DNA of 64,000 nt from Cymbidium sinense (taxonomy: Eukaryota; Streptophyta; Magnoliopsida; Asparagales; Orchidaceae): NCBI GenBank assembly GCA_021442155.1, contig CM038228.1, forward strand, positions 13,681,179-13,745,178. The letters run 5' to 3'. Shown in pieces: positions 23,641-35,700 of the stretch. Each line of letters starts with the position of its first letter. Positions within the stretch are counted from its first letter, which is position 1. Both the position numbers and the translations under genes were made by a program. The notes under the pieces were generated by a model, which did not search any database, was not told the DNA's origin, and saw nothing but the letters and a program-made list of their open reading frames with translations.

Positions 23641-26600
23641 AAAGCTCACATGCAATGGGAGTTAGCTTTCCACCCTTGGCCAAACCGACCATGCACACTT
23701 CAAACAACAACAACCCATCCTATTGTGTCAATTGATCAAATGGCAAGTTTATACCGACCGCTTGATTGCCACTTGGGAGATATACTCCCTTAATCCACTA
23801 AAATTTCTCATTCACACTGGACTTGGAAACCTGTGAAGCTTTAGCCACCTTCACGTGAGCTCCCCAAGGTTTCTAGAGGGCATCGAGATTTCCCATTCTT
23901 TCAATTTGCACAGTGAAAATTAGGGAGATCCATTGAAGAGCAAACCCCTTTCTACACTCGCCCAAATCGCTCCTACAATCATCTTCAGAGGATCAATTCG
24001 AGCCTTTCTAAGCTTCTAATTGAGTTCACACATCAAGGAAGAGATCAATTTGATCAAATTTGCAAGGGGAGTGAAGAGGAGTTGGTCCACCCGTTCATCC
24101 ACTCAACCTCAAGTTGTAGAACTTAAAGGTGGTCTGCTCTACTATACCTAAGCTACCTCATTGATCCCGAGTGTCATACCCTGAGGTTAATGAATTTTCA
24201 CTGTGCTGGGTGGGTTTGCATTTTGAAATAAATTTCCATTTCATGTAAAATCCAATGTTGGATTGGCCGCTTTGGTCCTTTAGATCATGTGGGTTGAGTC
24301 TTGATTGAATCCATGAAGGATCGGCCTCAGATCTCCCCTTGGATATTGAACGGCTCACATTAATCTTCCATCTCAATCGCCCATCTTCTATTTTTAGATG
24401 GACTGCTGAGATTATTTCCATATCCTTTATCTCGATTTTAAACCGATGTATCCTCACATATGATCTTTGACGGACGGGTTATGATAAAAAGCACGCACAA
24501 TCACTTCTCACGGATAACTTTAAGTAGGGGTCATGGCTGCGAGCGCGTAAAGCGTACAACCGTCACCGCCATGCATCACGCCGTGAACGGGTATTAACCT
24601 AGGATTAGTTTGGGATTATTCCTAATTTCTAATTAATTCAAAAACCTTCAAAAAATCATAACTCAACCTAGAAAAATCAGGAAAATACAAAAAAAATGCT
24701 ATGGATAGATTATTTTATCTAGAATATTTTAAAAATATTTTCAATGTATTTTGATATTCCTTTTTCTCTGAATTTGGGTTTCTTTCTGGGAAAATTAGCT
24801 AATTACACTGCCACAAATCCCAAATTTCTAGGGTTCATTCTTAGGATGACCTCTCCCAATCTCCTTTTTTTTTAAGATTTATAGACATGGATAGGAAAAT
24901 TGCTAGCTCATTCTCTAATTACCCCTTCATATAATTAAGGGTAATTAAAATATAATTAGTAAATTTCCTTATGATTAAGTTAGATTAAGGTTAGATCCAA
25001 TGAATAGGATTTTATGGAATAATTTTGTGGTATTTCCCCTTTCTCTCTAAACCCTTTTTCTTTCTCTAATTCTTCTTTAAACAATTTTCAAAAAATTCAA
25101 ACTAATTAACTTACCCTAATCTACCTTAGGTTGCTAAACCTAAGTCTAATAAAGAAATTAAAACCCGCCATGAGTGTGAAGGGTGTTTTAAACGTACTTA
25201 AGCTAAAACCCTTAGCTTAATTAACTTTTAGTTGTGAGCCAAATTACATAGGCCTTTCATTACTAGGTGCATTACAAATTTACATACCTTGTGAGTTTTA
25301 TGTCATCTCATTACTGTCTTAAGTTATTTTTTTTTCTATATAGGTTAAGGGCTTAAGCACTTAATGTATACCACCTAATTAACACTTAAAAATGGATTTA
25401 ATTATCTAAAAATTAAACAAAAATACAAACCATATGTGGGAATATGTTAGGAATAGCAAACTCATCTCACATTTCAAAATTAAATCAAACTTCAAACAAA
25501 CAAAAATCATTTTTTAAATTAACTTTGATTTATTCTAAGTTTTTCTTATTCGTTAAGAATGTCTTTAGGAATTAAGTAAAGTGAGTTTACTTACATGATT
25601 ATATTGCTTTAGATCTTTCCCAATATGTTAAATTGTATGCCATGTGACTTATGCATCCATGAGTTTATGGTTTCAAAGTTTTAAAATGAAATTGTTTACT
25701 TTATGTCAAATGTGCATGTGTTGGCTAAAGTAAAATATGAATGACTATTATCTCAACTAAATCTAAAGTATTTTCGAAACCTATAAATGAAACATCAAAT
25801 CTGAAAGTGTGTTATTAATATATTAATTATTAGCTTGCATGTGATGAATTATAAAGTCATGTTTAGTGTAGCCTTTCCTTCCTTTCTTATGTTGGCATGG
25901 TTTTGAATAAGGATTGATAAGATGTAGGGTTCATTTGAAAAGAACCCAATGCTTACTTAATCCTATATCTTATTCATCCCTATGCCATCATCTAAGAAGG
26001 ATTGCTTACATTTGCATGAATAAATTACATAAACAAAAATGAAACTATTAAATAACTTTTGCATCTTGCTTCTTCATTTTATTTCTTTATATGTTAAGAT
26101 TTTAAGGAAAGTGATATTTTAGTCCTGGACAACTCCAAGAGAGCTAAGTAACCCTAAGACCTCTTATACCTTACACCTGATTAACAATGGCTTATACTCA
26201 CTTATGCCTCTTTCATGCATGTATGTGAAGTTTTGAGAAAAGAAAACATTTTCTACATAAGAAAAATCATGCATCAAATCTTCTAAATTTTCTAAAATGA
26301 AATTAATTAACATGCATCATAAAGTGTGTTAATTATCTTTTCATTTTCATGCATAGATATGTAGGGTCTATATGCTATATTATATATATTTGGGGAAAGA
26401 ATTGAAGTAATGTTATGTGAATTTTGATTCATTTTTTCTTAATCTTAAAATTTCTTTTGATAGTTTGTTTAGAGTTGATCTAAACTTAGAATTAATTAAA
26501 AGATGTAATTAAAACATTCAATCTAAATGACATTAAAAAAATGTGAACTTACTTAAAATTACTTGGGATTAGGAAAGAGAAGTTTTCTTCTTTCCTCTCT

Positions 26601-28824
26601 TCATAACTTAGTAATTAATTGTGTTTCACTCAAATTAAATTAAAACATGAAATAAAAATAACCCAAAGTCACCAAACAACTTAAATGAAACCTCCTCCTT
26701 TAAGTTGAACATGTCTTTCACACTTAGAATTTGAACCTAACAACCCAACATCCTAAGAAGCATGCCACACAAACCTTAAAGCACACATTAGCCTAAGTCA
26801 CCATTTCAAATTTTCAGCTTTATGTTAAGTCTGCATGACTTGATGTTATGTTTTATTTTGTGATGAATATTTTAGACTTGATGTTAGGATATACGCTCAT
26901 AGAATAGTCTAACTATTCTTTTTGGGATTGTGCTAAAGGGCTTATCATAAATAAAAATATAAATGCTTCGCTATGCGCTTATACCCCTTCAGGTAATCCA
27001 TAGCTGTGTAGACTTAGTCACCCATGTGTAAGATAAGTCCAATATACATGCTGGCATTTGTGTGGTGGATTTGACTAACCTTTGTCATGTAGGTGTTAGT
27101 TAGATTTATACTTTTCTTTTTCATGTAGAAATTTATATATTTAGGATTTGGAATGATTTGTTATGGGGATTAGGATGAGTATTGGTCATAAGATCCCATC
27201 TTATGTACCATGTGAGGCCTTGTAGCATCTACCATCCAACCATCCAAAGAAAGATCCAAAGAAGAAAAGAAGAATAAAGCTTGAAGACCCCCATAACAGT
27301 GAATTCCTTTTGCTTAATTGTAATTTAATTCATTTGTAACTGGTTGTATAGAGGCGAGCCTATTCATCCATATTTGATATTTTCGAGTTTGTGCGGTGGT
27401 GCCCGACCACAAAAGGTCATTTATTCTTTTTTGCGCTAGTTTTATAATTTGATTGATATTTGTTTAACTTGTGCATTAAATGACATACTTTTTTCTAGTT
27501 TCTTCCTTGCTTTTTTGCATGGCCTAGATATGGATTAGGCTCTTTAGGGAAAAATAAATCTTTTACCCAACTTAACAGTTCAAACTAAAACTAAATAACT
27601 CATAACCTCGCTTAAAGCTTAGGATTAAAATCAAGATAAAAGAATTAGAAACCTCTTAGTTGGATGAGTTCTTTTCTTTATAATACCATGCACAAATACA
27701 TCTTATTTCACTATTTATCGAGGATCTCCATCTTGCCGTAGAATCTCGACCTTTGACCTTTGAGGCCATGGAAACTCACATTCTAAACTTCTATCTGATT
27801 TTGGCTAACAATCTACTTTCTCATGCTTTAGTTATAAAAAGCCTATATGAGTCAAAATGATTATCCAAAATGAAATAAAATAAAATTTGAAATGCATGAT
27901 TTAGTCATTTGAAGCATGCCCTTTACATGATCTAATCTCTTTAGTGAGTGAGTTTAAGTACTTAGTCTCTCTCTCTAAATAAAATAGCATAACTATATAT
28001 GCACTTTAGAAAGATTTAGGAGAGTTAGCGGCTACCCTTTTGTAAGTCCAAGCCATCTGGGTATTTGTGGAGGCAAACCAATTATCCATTTTTGCCTTAG
28101 ATTTAGGTTATGCTTTCACCCTCAAGCTCCTCTAGATTCAGGCTTCTCCCATTTGTGGGCCATAAGCATAATTCCTTACCACTTAGACATTTCCTTGATC
28201 TTGTGTTAAGAAATCTTAAGTCCTAAAATTCTAATGAAAAATACAACTCAAGCAAACCAAATCAATTTCTAAAATATAAAGCCCAATTTTAGGATAGTTT
28301 GAGATGCTCGCTAGGTTTCCTAGCATCATGAGCATCTCCTACTTATTCCTATTTTGGCTTCCCCCTTTGATCAATCTCGCTTGATCTTCAAAAAATAAAT
28401 CAATATTGATGGTCCTTCCTAATGAAATCTTCATGTAATAATGACATCATTTGCCTTTTAATCGAGAGTTTTCCTAAGGGATCTGGGGATGTAATTAACT
28501 ATGAGTTTGCCCCTATGTGAACCTCTAGCTTAACCCAGCTTAAAAATAAACTTTACTTTACTTTTCATAAAGTAGGGGAATTATCTAAAGTACATATGCA
28601 CTCATCGCCCCAGAGTCCTTATTCAGGTGATTGATTCCTTTAAATGGTAGTGACTTTTGTCTTTCGACATAGTACACAATACCTTGATGATATATCCGAT
28701 CACCTGAATAAGTTCATTTGCGGATCTGCGTGTCGTCTTATTAAGATGAATTTCTATATGGTCTCTTCTTTCTTTTCTCCACAGATCTAAAAGGTGACTC
28801 CCTATAAGAGAGTTATTCACCATA

Positions 28825-28990
28825 GTTTGCTAAGGACATTGAGGCTCGGATGATTAGTAACTTGGAAGCTTGAATGGCTACTATAGAAGAAAGAATGAAA
28901 AAGATGCACTAAGATAGAAAAAAGGGAAAAGTGACATTGGTAGAGGAGGATCAAGAGGACGAGGATGATAAGGAAACTAACAATGATTAG
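28825..28990 (+). pseudogene. CACTA transposase-like gene, C-terminal end after the insertion
   Basis: The frame continues after gtttg with AKDIEARMISNLEA, a stop in place of a likely Gln codon (TAA/TAG-type change: 'GCTTGAATG'), then MATIEERMKKMH, a second stop and DRKKGKVTLVEEDQEDEDDK. It ends at a natural TAG (28988-28990). The tail is a charged helix followed by an acidic end. The reading-frame match across the insert is what proves the insertion site. Confidence 0.55.
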
Positions 28991-29086
28991 TTTTTATTTA
29001 TATCATATTATTGTTAATGCACAATTATTTTTATTGGATAATTATATGCAATATTAATATTTTTGAACAATCACATGATATGTTTG

Positions 29087-29117
<31 letters not shown>

Positions 29118-29551
29118 AAGCTCTTTTCATTTTTTTTAATCTTAGTATAAGTTTTCGACGGAATTTTAACAGCATTTTTGTTGCTAACCTCGATATAAAC
29201 AATGAAAAATTTCTTTGAAAAATATGACAAATTTTCTAATTGAATTTTCTGCTGGAATTTTTTGACAAAATTTTGTTGGAAAAGCTATTATATGTTCAGG
29301 TCACTATGGATCTTCCAACGAATATGTGTGCCAGTTCATCTGGGTGAATTTCCAGTGGAATTTCAGTCGGAAACAGTTTTCAGTGGATTTTTTTCTGTAA
29401 GAATGAATTTCCAATCAAAAATTTTAAATGGAATAAATTTCATTGGGAATCCACTGGAAATCTTCTTTTTCTATAGAGATTCACTGTTTTCGGATGGATA
29501 TTTGTTTTAGGACAGAATTTTCTATTAGGAAATAGCCAGTTTTCTATAGTG
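28991..29551 (+). mobile_element. CACTA element, 3' subterminal region and TIR
   Basis: The region ends ...GCCAGTTTTCTATAGTG at 29551. Its reverse complement starts CACTATAGAAAACTGGC, the signature end of CACTA elements. Ahead of it (29140-29520) are many short related words such as TTTTCGACGGAATTTT, TTTCCAGTGGAATTT and TTCATTGGGAATCC, which look like subterminal transposase-binding repeats. The adjacent 3-bp target site would be tca (29552-29554); the left partner is not in the window. A short (AT)n(GT)n run lies at 29088-29118. Confidence 0.7.
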
Positions 29552-29554
29552 TCA

Positions 29555-29905
29555 CTAATATTAATTTATTTAAAGTGAATATAATTCTTTTTATGTATGT
29601 TTTGTTGTGATTTAGATATTTACGTGTATTTGATTAATAAATATAATATTTTGGGTGTTAGGTATACATATATATAAGAATTATGTGGTTTACATGTTTT
29701 GCATGTATATTCCTAGAAAAACAAATGAATATTATATGCTTTAAATTGGCTAATTTTGATTAAAGAATGTTAAAAATATAATATACTTCATTATTTATTA
29801 CTTGTCATTCCCCAAAAAAAAATTATCATGCAAAAAATGCATGATCCTTTCATCATTTTGATTGATTTCTTATGTTGATTTGTTTGGGGTGGTGTAGATA
29901 TACCT
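29555..29905. other. AT-rich DNA, nothing recognised
   Basis: No ORF, RNA or terminal-repeat signature seen. Confidence 0.4.
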
Positions 29906-29910
29906 AAAAA

Positions 29911-30982
29911 TTATTTAGTTGTACAAAAAAAAGATAATATAGTGAAAAAAGTTTGAGGCCTTCTACTTCTGTTACGCCTCCTAGCAAGAGGACGGGTAGG
30001 GGGGTTTGAGGGGCAGCTCATTTGGTCGTGGGAGAATGTAGAGTACTTAGAGCAAGTACTTGGTTTCCAATCATAAATTATGGGCTGTTCATATTTCATC
30101 CCATTTAAGTTCAACATAACAGAATCAGGAAGCAAAGAAGAAGGTCGAACCTCAAACACAAATGCAGCAAATGTTAACCGGCTTTGATGCCGTAGTTGTC
30201 AACCGTAAGAGGGATCCCAACCTTGCTAGCTTACTTTTGGAGAGTCCTCATCGCTCCAAGAAGAAAATTTGGTAGCTTGATCCATAAGAGAATTCTGAGT
30301 AATTTTTTAATTATAAAGTCCCAAGACCATATTTCCTGAAAATAAAAGGTCTCCCATTTAGGAAACAAAGACCACTGTCCCATACAAAATCGAAGTCCTC
30401 CTTACAAGAGAATCTGAAGAGGAAAAAATCCCCTTCCAAAGTAAGTAAATTAAGTTGCCCTTTGAATGACCACTTCCTTTTAATTGCTGCTAGGAGATAT
30501 CCATAGAAGGGGCGCTTGTCTATCGTATGCCCTGCTAGCGAGAGCTCCCAATCCTTTTGCCCTTCAACAAGTTCTGCTTCAGAGAAAGAAATTTCGGTAT
30601 CCTCAGAAGGAATGTAGGCTAGGGAAATTTTATTAGCATTATCCTCATGGAAGCTAAGGCTTTCCAGTTACACACAATAGGACGGCTGCTATACAACCCA
30701 CTGCCGAAGTTCCCAATCCCGCCCATGAGCTGAGGAGGGGTGGGGAACGCCGAGGAAGACGCTAAGTCCATATCGAACCAAAAGCCGGAAAGAGAGACAA
30801 TGCACAAAGCCCCTAGGTAATAAAGTAAAAGTGGGAGCCTCGGAGGGGAAAACCAGCAAATCAAAACCACCAAGCAATTCACCAAAAAAGAGAGAGAGTT
30901 GAGAAATCTAATCAAAGCCATAAACGCCAAAAGAAGAAAAGGAAGAGGGAACCCTAGTCGCCGAGAGCTCTGCAGCCGCCAT
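29911..30982 (-). pseudogene. LINE-1 type ORF1 (nucleic-acid-binding) relic
   Basis: On the minus strand the reading starts with MAAAELSATRVPSSFSSFG (ATG at 30982-30980) but meets a stop after about 22 codons. Downstream pieces read GYLLAAIKRKWSFKGQLNLL, then FRFSCKEDFDFVWDSG and GRPFIFRKYG, the pattern of a DUF4283-type domain. At 29911-30159 an open piece reads LNGMKYEQPIIYDWKPSTCS and carries a knuckle CX2YX4HX4C. Compared with plant zf-CCHC_4 knuckles (CX2CX4HX4C) the second Cys is Tyr (codon 30045-30043). Plant L1 ORF1 proteins have this DUF4283-plus-knuckle layout and bind the element RNA. ORF2 is absent. A host retro-derived gene of the same family is possible but unlikely given the frameshifts. 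Confidence 0.65.
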
Positions 30983-31774
30983 ACAGATACAGATCTCAAC
31001 CTACTCCCCTTCTTCTGTTCCACATTGTTTTCTTACAATTCTGTCAACATAAATTTTAGGTGAAGTGCGCGGAGGTGCAGACAAAATGAGTATTAATCTG
31101 ATATTTCATAATAATATTTTTTTCTGTCAAAAAATAATTATATTTTTTAAAACCTTTTTAACAACCATAAATAAATGACATTAATTTTTTATTTTCTTAA
31201 AAATATTTTTACTAACGTACCTTATAAGTAAATATTTTTAGAAAATTTACATATTTAATATTAAAATTTCATATTTATGTTTACAACACTTTATGCTGTA
31301 TTTCACTTATAAAAAATTGGTAACGGTGATTTTTAATGGATATTAAATTTAAATATTAGATATATAAATATATAAAAATTATGTGATATGTATGTAAATC
31401 TCTTTTATTTTATTTTATTGTGAGATGTTAGGTTATGCCGATTTCAACAAAACTCAATACAAATTTAAAATTACTTATCATATTAATTAAGTAAATATAT
31501 TCTAGTGCTATAAGGTCGAGGCAATTTTTATATTATAATCAATAAATTATAAATAAAATATGATCAAAATTTAAATTATCCAATTAAAATTCTTTGGACC
31601 ACTTTGCCAGAATCCAGGACCATTAACAAGATAATAAACAAATAATTAATTAACGTCAAATTACTGTGCAAATCAGTCTAATTCAAAGTTAAATGGGTAC
31701 AATGCATGTGATCGTGTTGACCAACAAATAGGGTTATTAGAGACTGAAGAGGAATTAATTAGGTGATGTACAAA
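30983..31774. other. AT-rich DNA, no gene
   Basis: The first ~60 bp may be the 5' UTR of the LINE relic. The rest is AT-rich with nothing recognised. Confidence 0.4.
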
Positions 31775-32240
31775 TAAATTTAAATATTTTTGTAAATACT
31801 CAATTTTGAAATGAATAAGCTTGAATAGCTTCTCATTCGATTCATTTATGTTCATAAATATTATCGTTTCAAAATCAGTTCTCGCAAAAAGAAATTTTAG
31901 CTTATACTAATGATTATTAAAGATGTTTAGAATAATATTATTTAAATTGTTATTATTTTAAGCTTAAAAAGCTTTAATTAATACAACTCATGTATATCTC
32001 TCAACAAGCTGCTCGTGAATAAGCTCGATTAAAATTTGATTAAAGCTCATTTATTTCATTAAATGAGCTGTTCGTTAACAAGCTCGATAATCTAATTTGA
32101 GCCAAGCTTGTGAACAAATTTGAATCAAACCTCGAAGCTCGAGCTTGTAATTTCAAAAAAGCTTGAATCAAGCTTTGATATAATATTAAACAAACTCAAA
32201 CTCAACATACATACCTCGCCGCCAGCTTGTAGCCCCAATA
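31775..32240. mobile_element. hAT MITE fragment of the GCTCGAGC family
   Basis: It matches the element at 47227-47768 from 'AATGAATAAGCTTGAATA' through 'CTCAACAAGCTGCTCG.GAA.AAGCTCGATTAA' to a degenerate right end (about GCTTGTAGCCCC). The left TIR is not clear, so the copy is decayed or 5'-truncated. The family is recognised by its many AGCTCG words. Confidence 0.65.
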
Positions 32241-33010
32241 CCCCAATAGAAAAAAATGAAATTGGAGGAATACTAGATGGAGGGTTAGTGATAGAAATGA
32301 GGCATTCAAAGAAATAAATAAATGAATTAGACTCACTCACATTCTTGCAAAGATGAGAAGATACATTTTTTTTTTTGCAAGTATTTTTAGTATTAATTTT
32401 TTTTTCATGCCAAGCTAATTACCTTTATAGTGTCCTATATGCTTTAGTTAATTAATAACGTTTGGTTTAATCTTGAATTACCAATTTGATTATTATTTGC
32501 AATGTTGAATATTTTTTAGTTTTTAATTATTGTTTTAATTTTATTTTTGTCTAAATTGATTAAATTAAAAAAAAATTAAATCATACAAATATTAAATCAA
32601 CAAAGCTAGTGAATATAAATAAACTAGTGGAAGAAAGATTAATACATATATTATTTATTCTAAATGCCCAAATTAATATTTTTTTTAATACTGCCTATTG
32701 AAACTAAAGATAAATATGTTCATTGTTGATGTTAATTATATTAGAATTTATATGAATTCTAACTAATCTTATCAAATTGAAGTTCTATTTAGATTAGCTC
32801 TGATTGAAAAATAATTTGACGGATTCAATTTTTGAACTTTGCAATCAAAATCAATTGATTCAACTAATTCAAAAATCAAATCATTCAAACAGATCAAATG
32901 CACATCCCTACACTTCAATTTAGACTATAATTTTGATCATTACATACAATTGATTTGGTGTTCTACACTATTTTCACAAATAATCATAATTTTTAATTTG
33001 CTCCATTGAA
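32241..33010. other. AT-rich DNA, no gene
   Basis: Only poly-T/poly-A stretches and AT-rich sequence; no coding or terminal-repeat signal. Confidence 0.4.
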
Positions 33011-33777
33011 TGTTCGTCACAATATATTATGTTGGATATTGATATGGTGCTCAAAATACCGCTAATCAAAGTCCTTATCAAAAGTTTAATTTTGAGTCAG
33101 AAGACCGACGAGATTAAGACAAATATCTCTGAATCTTTGGGATATCAATTACATCCCAAAATAGCTCTTAAATATAGAGTGTTTATAGTCAAATCGAGCC
33201 TCGATGGTGGATCTAACGAGCCTAAGATCTCATTCGACTTCATTTGGGCATCCAAATGCTCAAAATACATCAAATGATCAAGGAACCATTCTAAGCCGTC
33301 CATCAAGAGGAGTGGACTTTGCATAAATTACGTAAACGCCCCTCCTCCCATCTATAAATAGAACTCTATCCCTCACATGAAGGAGAAGAAAAAGTGAAGA
33401 AGAAGAGGAGTCAAACAAGTAAAGAAGAAGAGAAAGAAACCAAAAAGAAGAAAAGAGGCTCCATCACCACCCCACTGTAAATTACCCCGATCGGTTACCC
33501 CGCATCTCCATCATCAAAGAACCTTACAACCTAATCATTGTTACATAGTTATTGTTCCTACCTCATACACCATCTTGTAATCCCACATTGGGAAGAATTT
33601 GTACTTTGCAACATATCCATAGTGGAACATTTTATCGGGCCAGGTTTTTTCCTCTTTTCGAGGTTTTCCACGTAAAATTCAAGCTCCCTACTCGCTTTAA
33701 ATATCTCAGGTGTTCGACATAATGACAAGGCTAAGACATAAACTCTTACTCTACCGATCACGATTTCTAGCACGCAA
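33011..33777 (+). repeat. 5' LTR of gypsy element 2
   Basis: The 767-bp LTR starts TGTTCGTCAC and ends ...CTAGCACGCAA; the final CA of the 3' copy is missing. Compared with the 3' LTR it lacks about 50 bp after its first 30 bp. Perfectly shared runs are 33131-33197 and 33526-33633. Between them the copies differ mostly by short insertions and deletions. Confidence 0.85.
33353..33360 (+). promoter_or_regulatory. TATA box in the 5' LTR
   Basis: TATAAATA in a C-rich context (CCTCCCATCTATAAATA), conserved in the 3' LTR. It is a likely core promoter of the element RNA. Confidence 0.6.
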
Positions 33778-33824
33778 TGCTTGGCCAGAAGAAAAACCCT
33801 TCAATCATACTGAATATCCACGCC

Positions 33825-34930
33825 ATGGCCAATAGCAACACTGCCACAACGAGCCTCCCGCCCAACTCCCACTCTCAAAACCCGGCCCTCAACCAAGAAC
33901 GCCAAGTTTTGCCTCAATCCTCCCCGATAGGCATGACCTCTGAACGGAATCTCTTTGGAGGATCATGTAATGCCGAATGGAGGAGTCCCAAAATAAGATG
34001 ATCCATTTTTGCAAGGACTACAACAGCGAATCGACAAATGAACCCCCCCCAAGATCTATTGCCGCCTGAGGAGGTCAAAATGCTAATCTTCCCGACGTTA
34101 GAGTTCCTCCGCAGAAACCATAATGCCGATTCCTTGACACCGCTAGTTCTACTCATCCATCGCGAAAGTACCAACCGCTACTAATCCACCCATTGTTGTC
34201 GATAGCTTCACACATGCTCATCGTTAATCCTACGCCATGACATTCGCGATGAAGCGATGCTTAATGCGATGAATTTCATCTTCAAGACAAATTATCTTCA
34301 CCCACACCGTTATGTGGAGTCTCACCTTTACCGGAGCCATTCTTCAACATCCCATTCTCGTAGGTTTCAAGCTTCCAGCATTGATTCCTATGATGGGGCA
34401 ATCGACCCACATGAACATATCGACCATTACAGACTATCATGCATATCCAACGAGCTCGACACACCGCTTTGTCAAGTTTTTCCTATTACCCTCGCGGGCA
34501 AGCTCGCACTTGGTTCTACTCTCTTCCAGGGGATCCATCCGTACCTTTAACTAACTCGCTAAGATCTTTGTGGAAGCTTTATTGCAACGGAGAATCATTA
34601 AAGATTCCTCCCATCTTTCCCAGATCCCACGTAATGAGGGTGAATCACTTAAAGAATACTTCGAGGTTCTCCTTAGGCTCGCCAAATACCCAGTAGACCA
34701 ACTATTAAGAGGAGTTTTCCTGAGGACTCCGCCTGTGGCCTTTCTATTCATCCCACGCGGACACACCCGGCCAGATGTCGATTTAGTTCATCGATAAGCA
34801 CAAATCTCCGCCGATGAAGCTATTAATGCCCATCGCAAACAATTTGAACAATCCGAGAAGCAAAAGCACCCGGAAGTGACCGACACCATCAAAAGAAGAC
34901 AAGGTAATCGTGATCTCCTCCACGCCCCTC
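33825..34930 (+). pseudogene. Gag of gypsy element 2, broken
   Basis: An ATG at 33825 in a CCATGGCC context opens a Ser/Asn/Pro-rich N-terminus (MANSNTATTSLPPNSHSQNP). The capsid domain is spread over three frames between 34380 and 34930: YDGAIDPHEHIDHYRL, then FSYYPRGQARTWFYSLPGDP, IKDSSHLSQIPRNEGESLKE, YFEVLLRLAKYPVDQ, and a basic tail with ADEAINAHRKQFEQ and KQKHPEV. This is the known order of plant Retrotrans_gag ('YDG..DP..H', 'A..WY..LP', 'EGESLK.Y..RF'). Frame changes come every 100-200 bp from small indels rather than from many substitutions. Confidence 0.85.
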
Positions 34931-35039
34931 ATATCAACGACATGAACCTCGACTAAAAAACATACACACCAACACATCTCGTGTGTTAACATCCCGATGA
35001 CTATTCGCAATGAAGAAAGCATCAAGTGGCGCATCCATT

Positions 35040-35700
35040 GAAACCAAATTCGTGAAATCGAGCAATATTGCCACTTTCATCGAAGTCGTGGGCATACTAT
35101 CAAGCATGCATACAACTCAAGAAGAAATCGAGAGACTCATTCAACAAGGATATCACGATTTGTGAAGAATCGACTACCTCAAACAAACACACCTCCGCGG
35201 CAACCGACCATCACAAAAAACAACCAAATAATCATCAAATAATTGGAGAAATTGAAACGATCGCAGAGGACCGATACTACCTAACCAAATTTCGCACGCC
35301 TCAAAGAACCGAGTTAAAGAAGTCTCGATAATCATTCCATCACTTTCAATGACCTGACTTAGAAGGGTCCATGTTCCTCATCAAGATCCACTTATCAATG
35401 CAGGGATCGGTGATCCTTGTTATAATGAAAAGAATTTTGATCGACAATGGGAGTTCTGATGTCTTATTTTACTCAACATTTCTTAATATGCTGGAAAAGC
35501 TCCAACCAGACCATTATATGGGTTTGATAATCACCTAAGACGCGCGTAAGGGACAATTACCTTCCTGTTCCCCCTGAGAATTTCCCGACAAGTGACTCAT
35601 TAATTCAATTCATGGTGGTCAAGTCGACTCGATATAATGCAATCTTGGAGGCCCTCCAATCAATTTTCGCTATCACTTGCCTCATCTAAAGATAAAATTT
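35040..35700 (+). pseudogene. Gag end and aspartic protease of gypsy element 2, broken
   Basis: 35068-35331 holds a Lys/Asn-rich region that would link gag to protease. From about 35330 the reading gives ITFND, then RILIDNGSSDVLFYSTFLNM with the active-site loop DNGSS (about 35440-35460), then KSTRYNAI and a shifted LGRPPIN. This is the plant gypsy pattern 'V.RV.VD.GSS.D.L' to 'YN.I.GR'. The enzyme would process the polyprotein. Frameshifts inactivate it. Confidence 0.8.

Larger units (their letters stand above)
21143..28824. mobile_element. Giant non-coding TG...(C/T)A unit, copy 2 (7,682 bp, complete)
   Basis: The unit starts TGTTGACCTC and ends TTATTCACCATA, flanked by gtttg on both sides. 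It aligns by eye with copy 1 through its whole length: the same 170-bp array, TTGACC block, less AT-rich block, AT-rich blocks and terminal part. The final CA has become TA, a one-base C-to-T change. There are no ORFs of note and no internal LTR pair. Because two independent insertions have the same two ends and almost the same length, ~7.7 kb is a real unit size, not a deletion product. Confidence 0.8.

Noticed and set aside
12046..28824. A single large element whose two LTRs would be copies 1 and 2, with 19780-21142 as interior
   Set aside because: Each copy has its own different TSD (gcctt, gtttg), and the sequence between them is an RT remnant, a deletion derivative and CACTA DNA. They are independent insertions.
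30619..31023. 134-codon minus-strand ORF with hydrophobic stretches resembling a membrane protein
   Set aside because: It is the wrong frame of the LINE ORF1 region; the recognised ORF1 text lies in other frames and continues to 29911.
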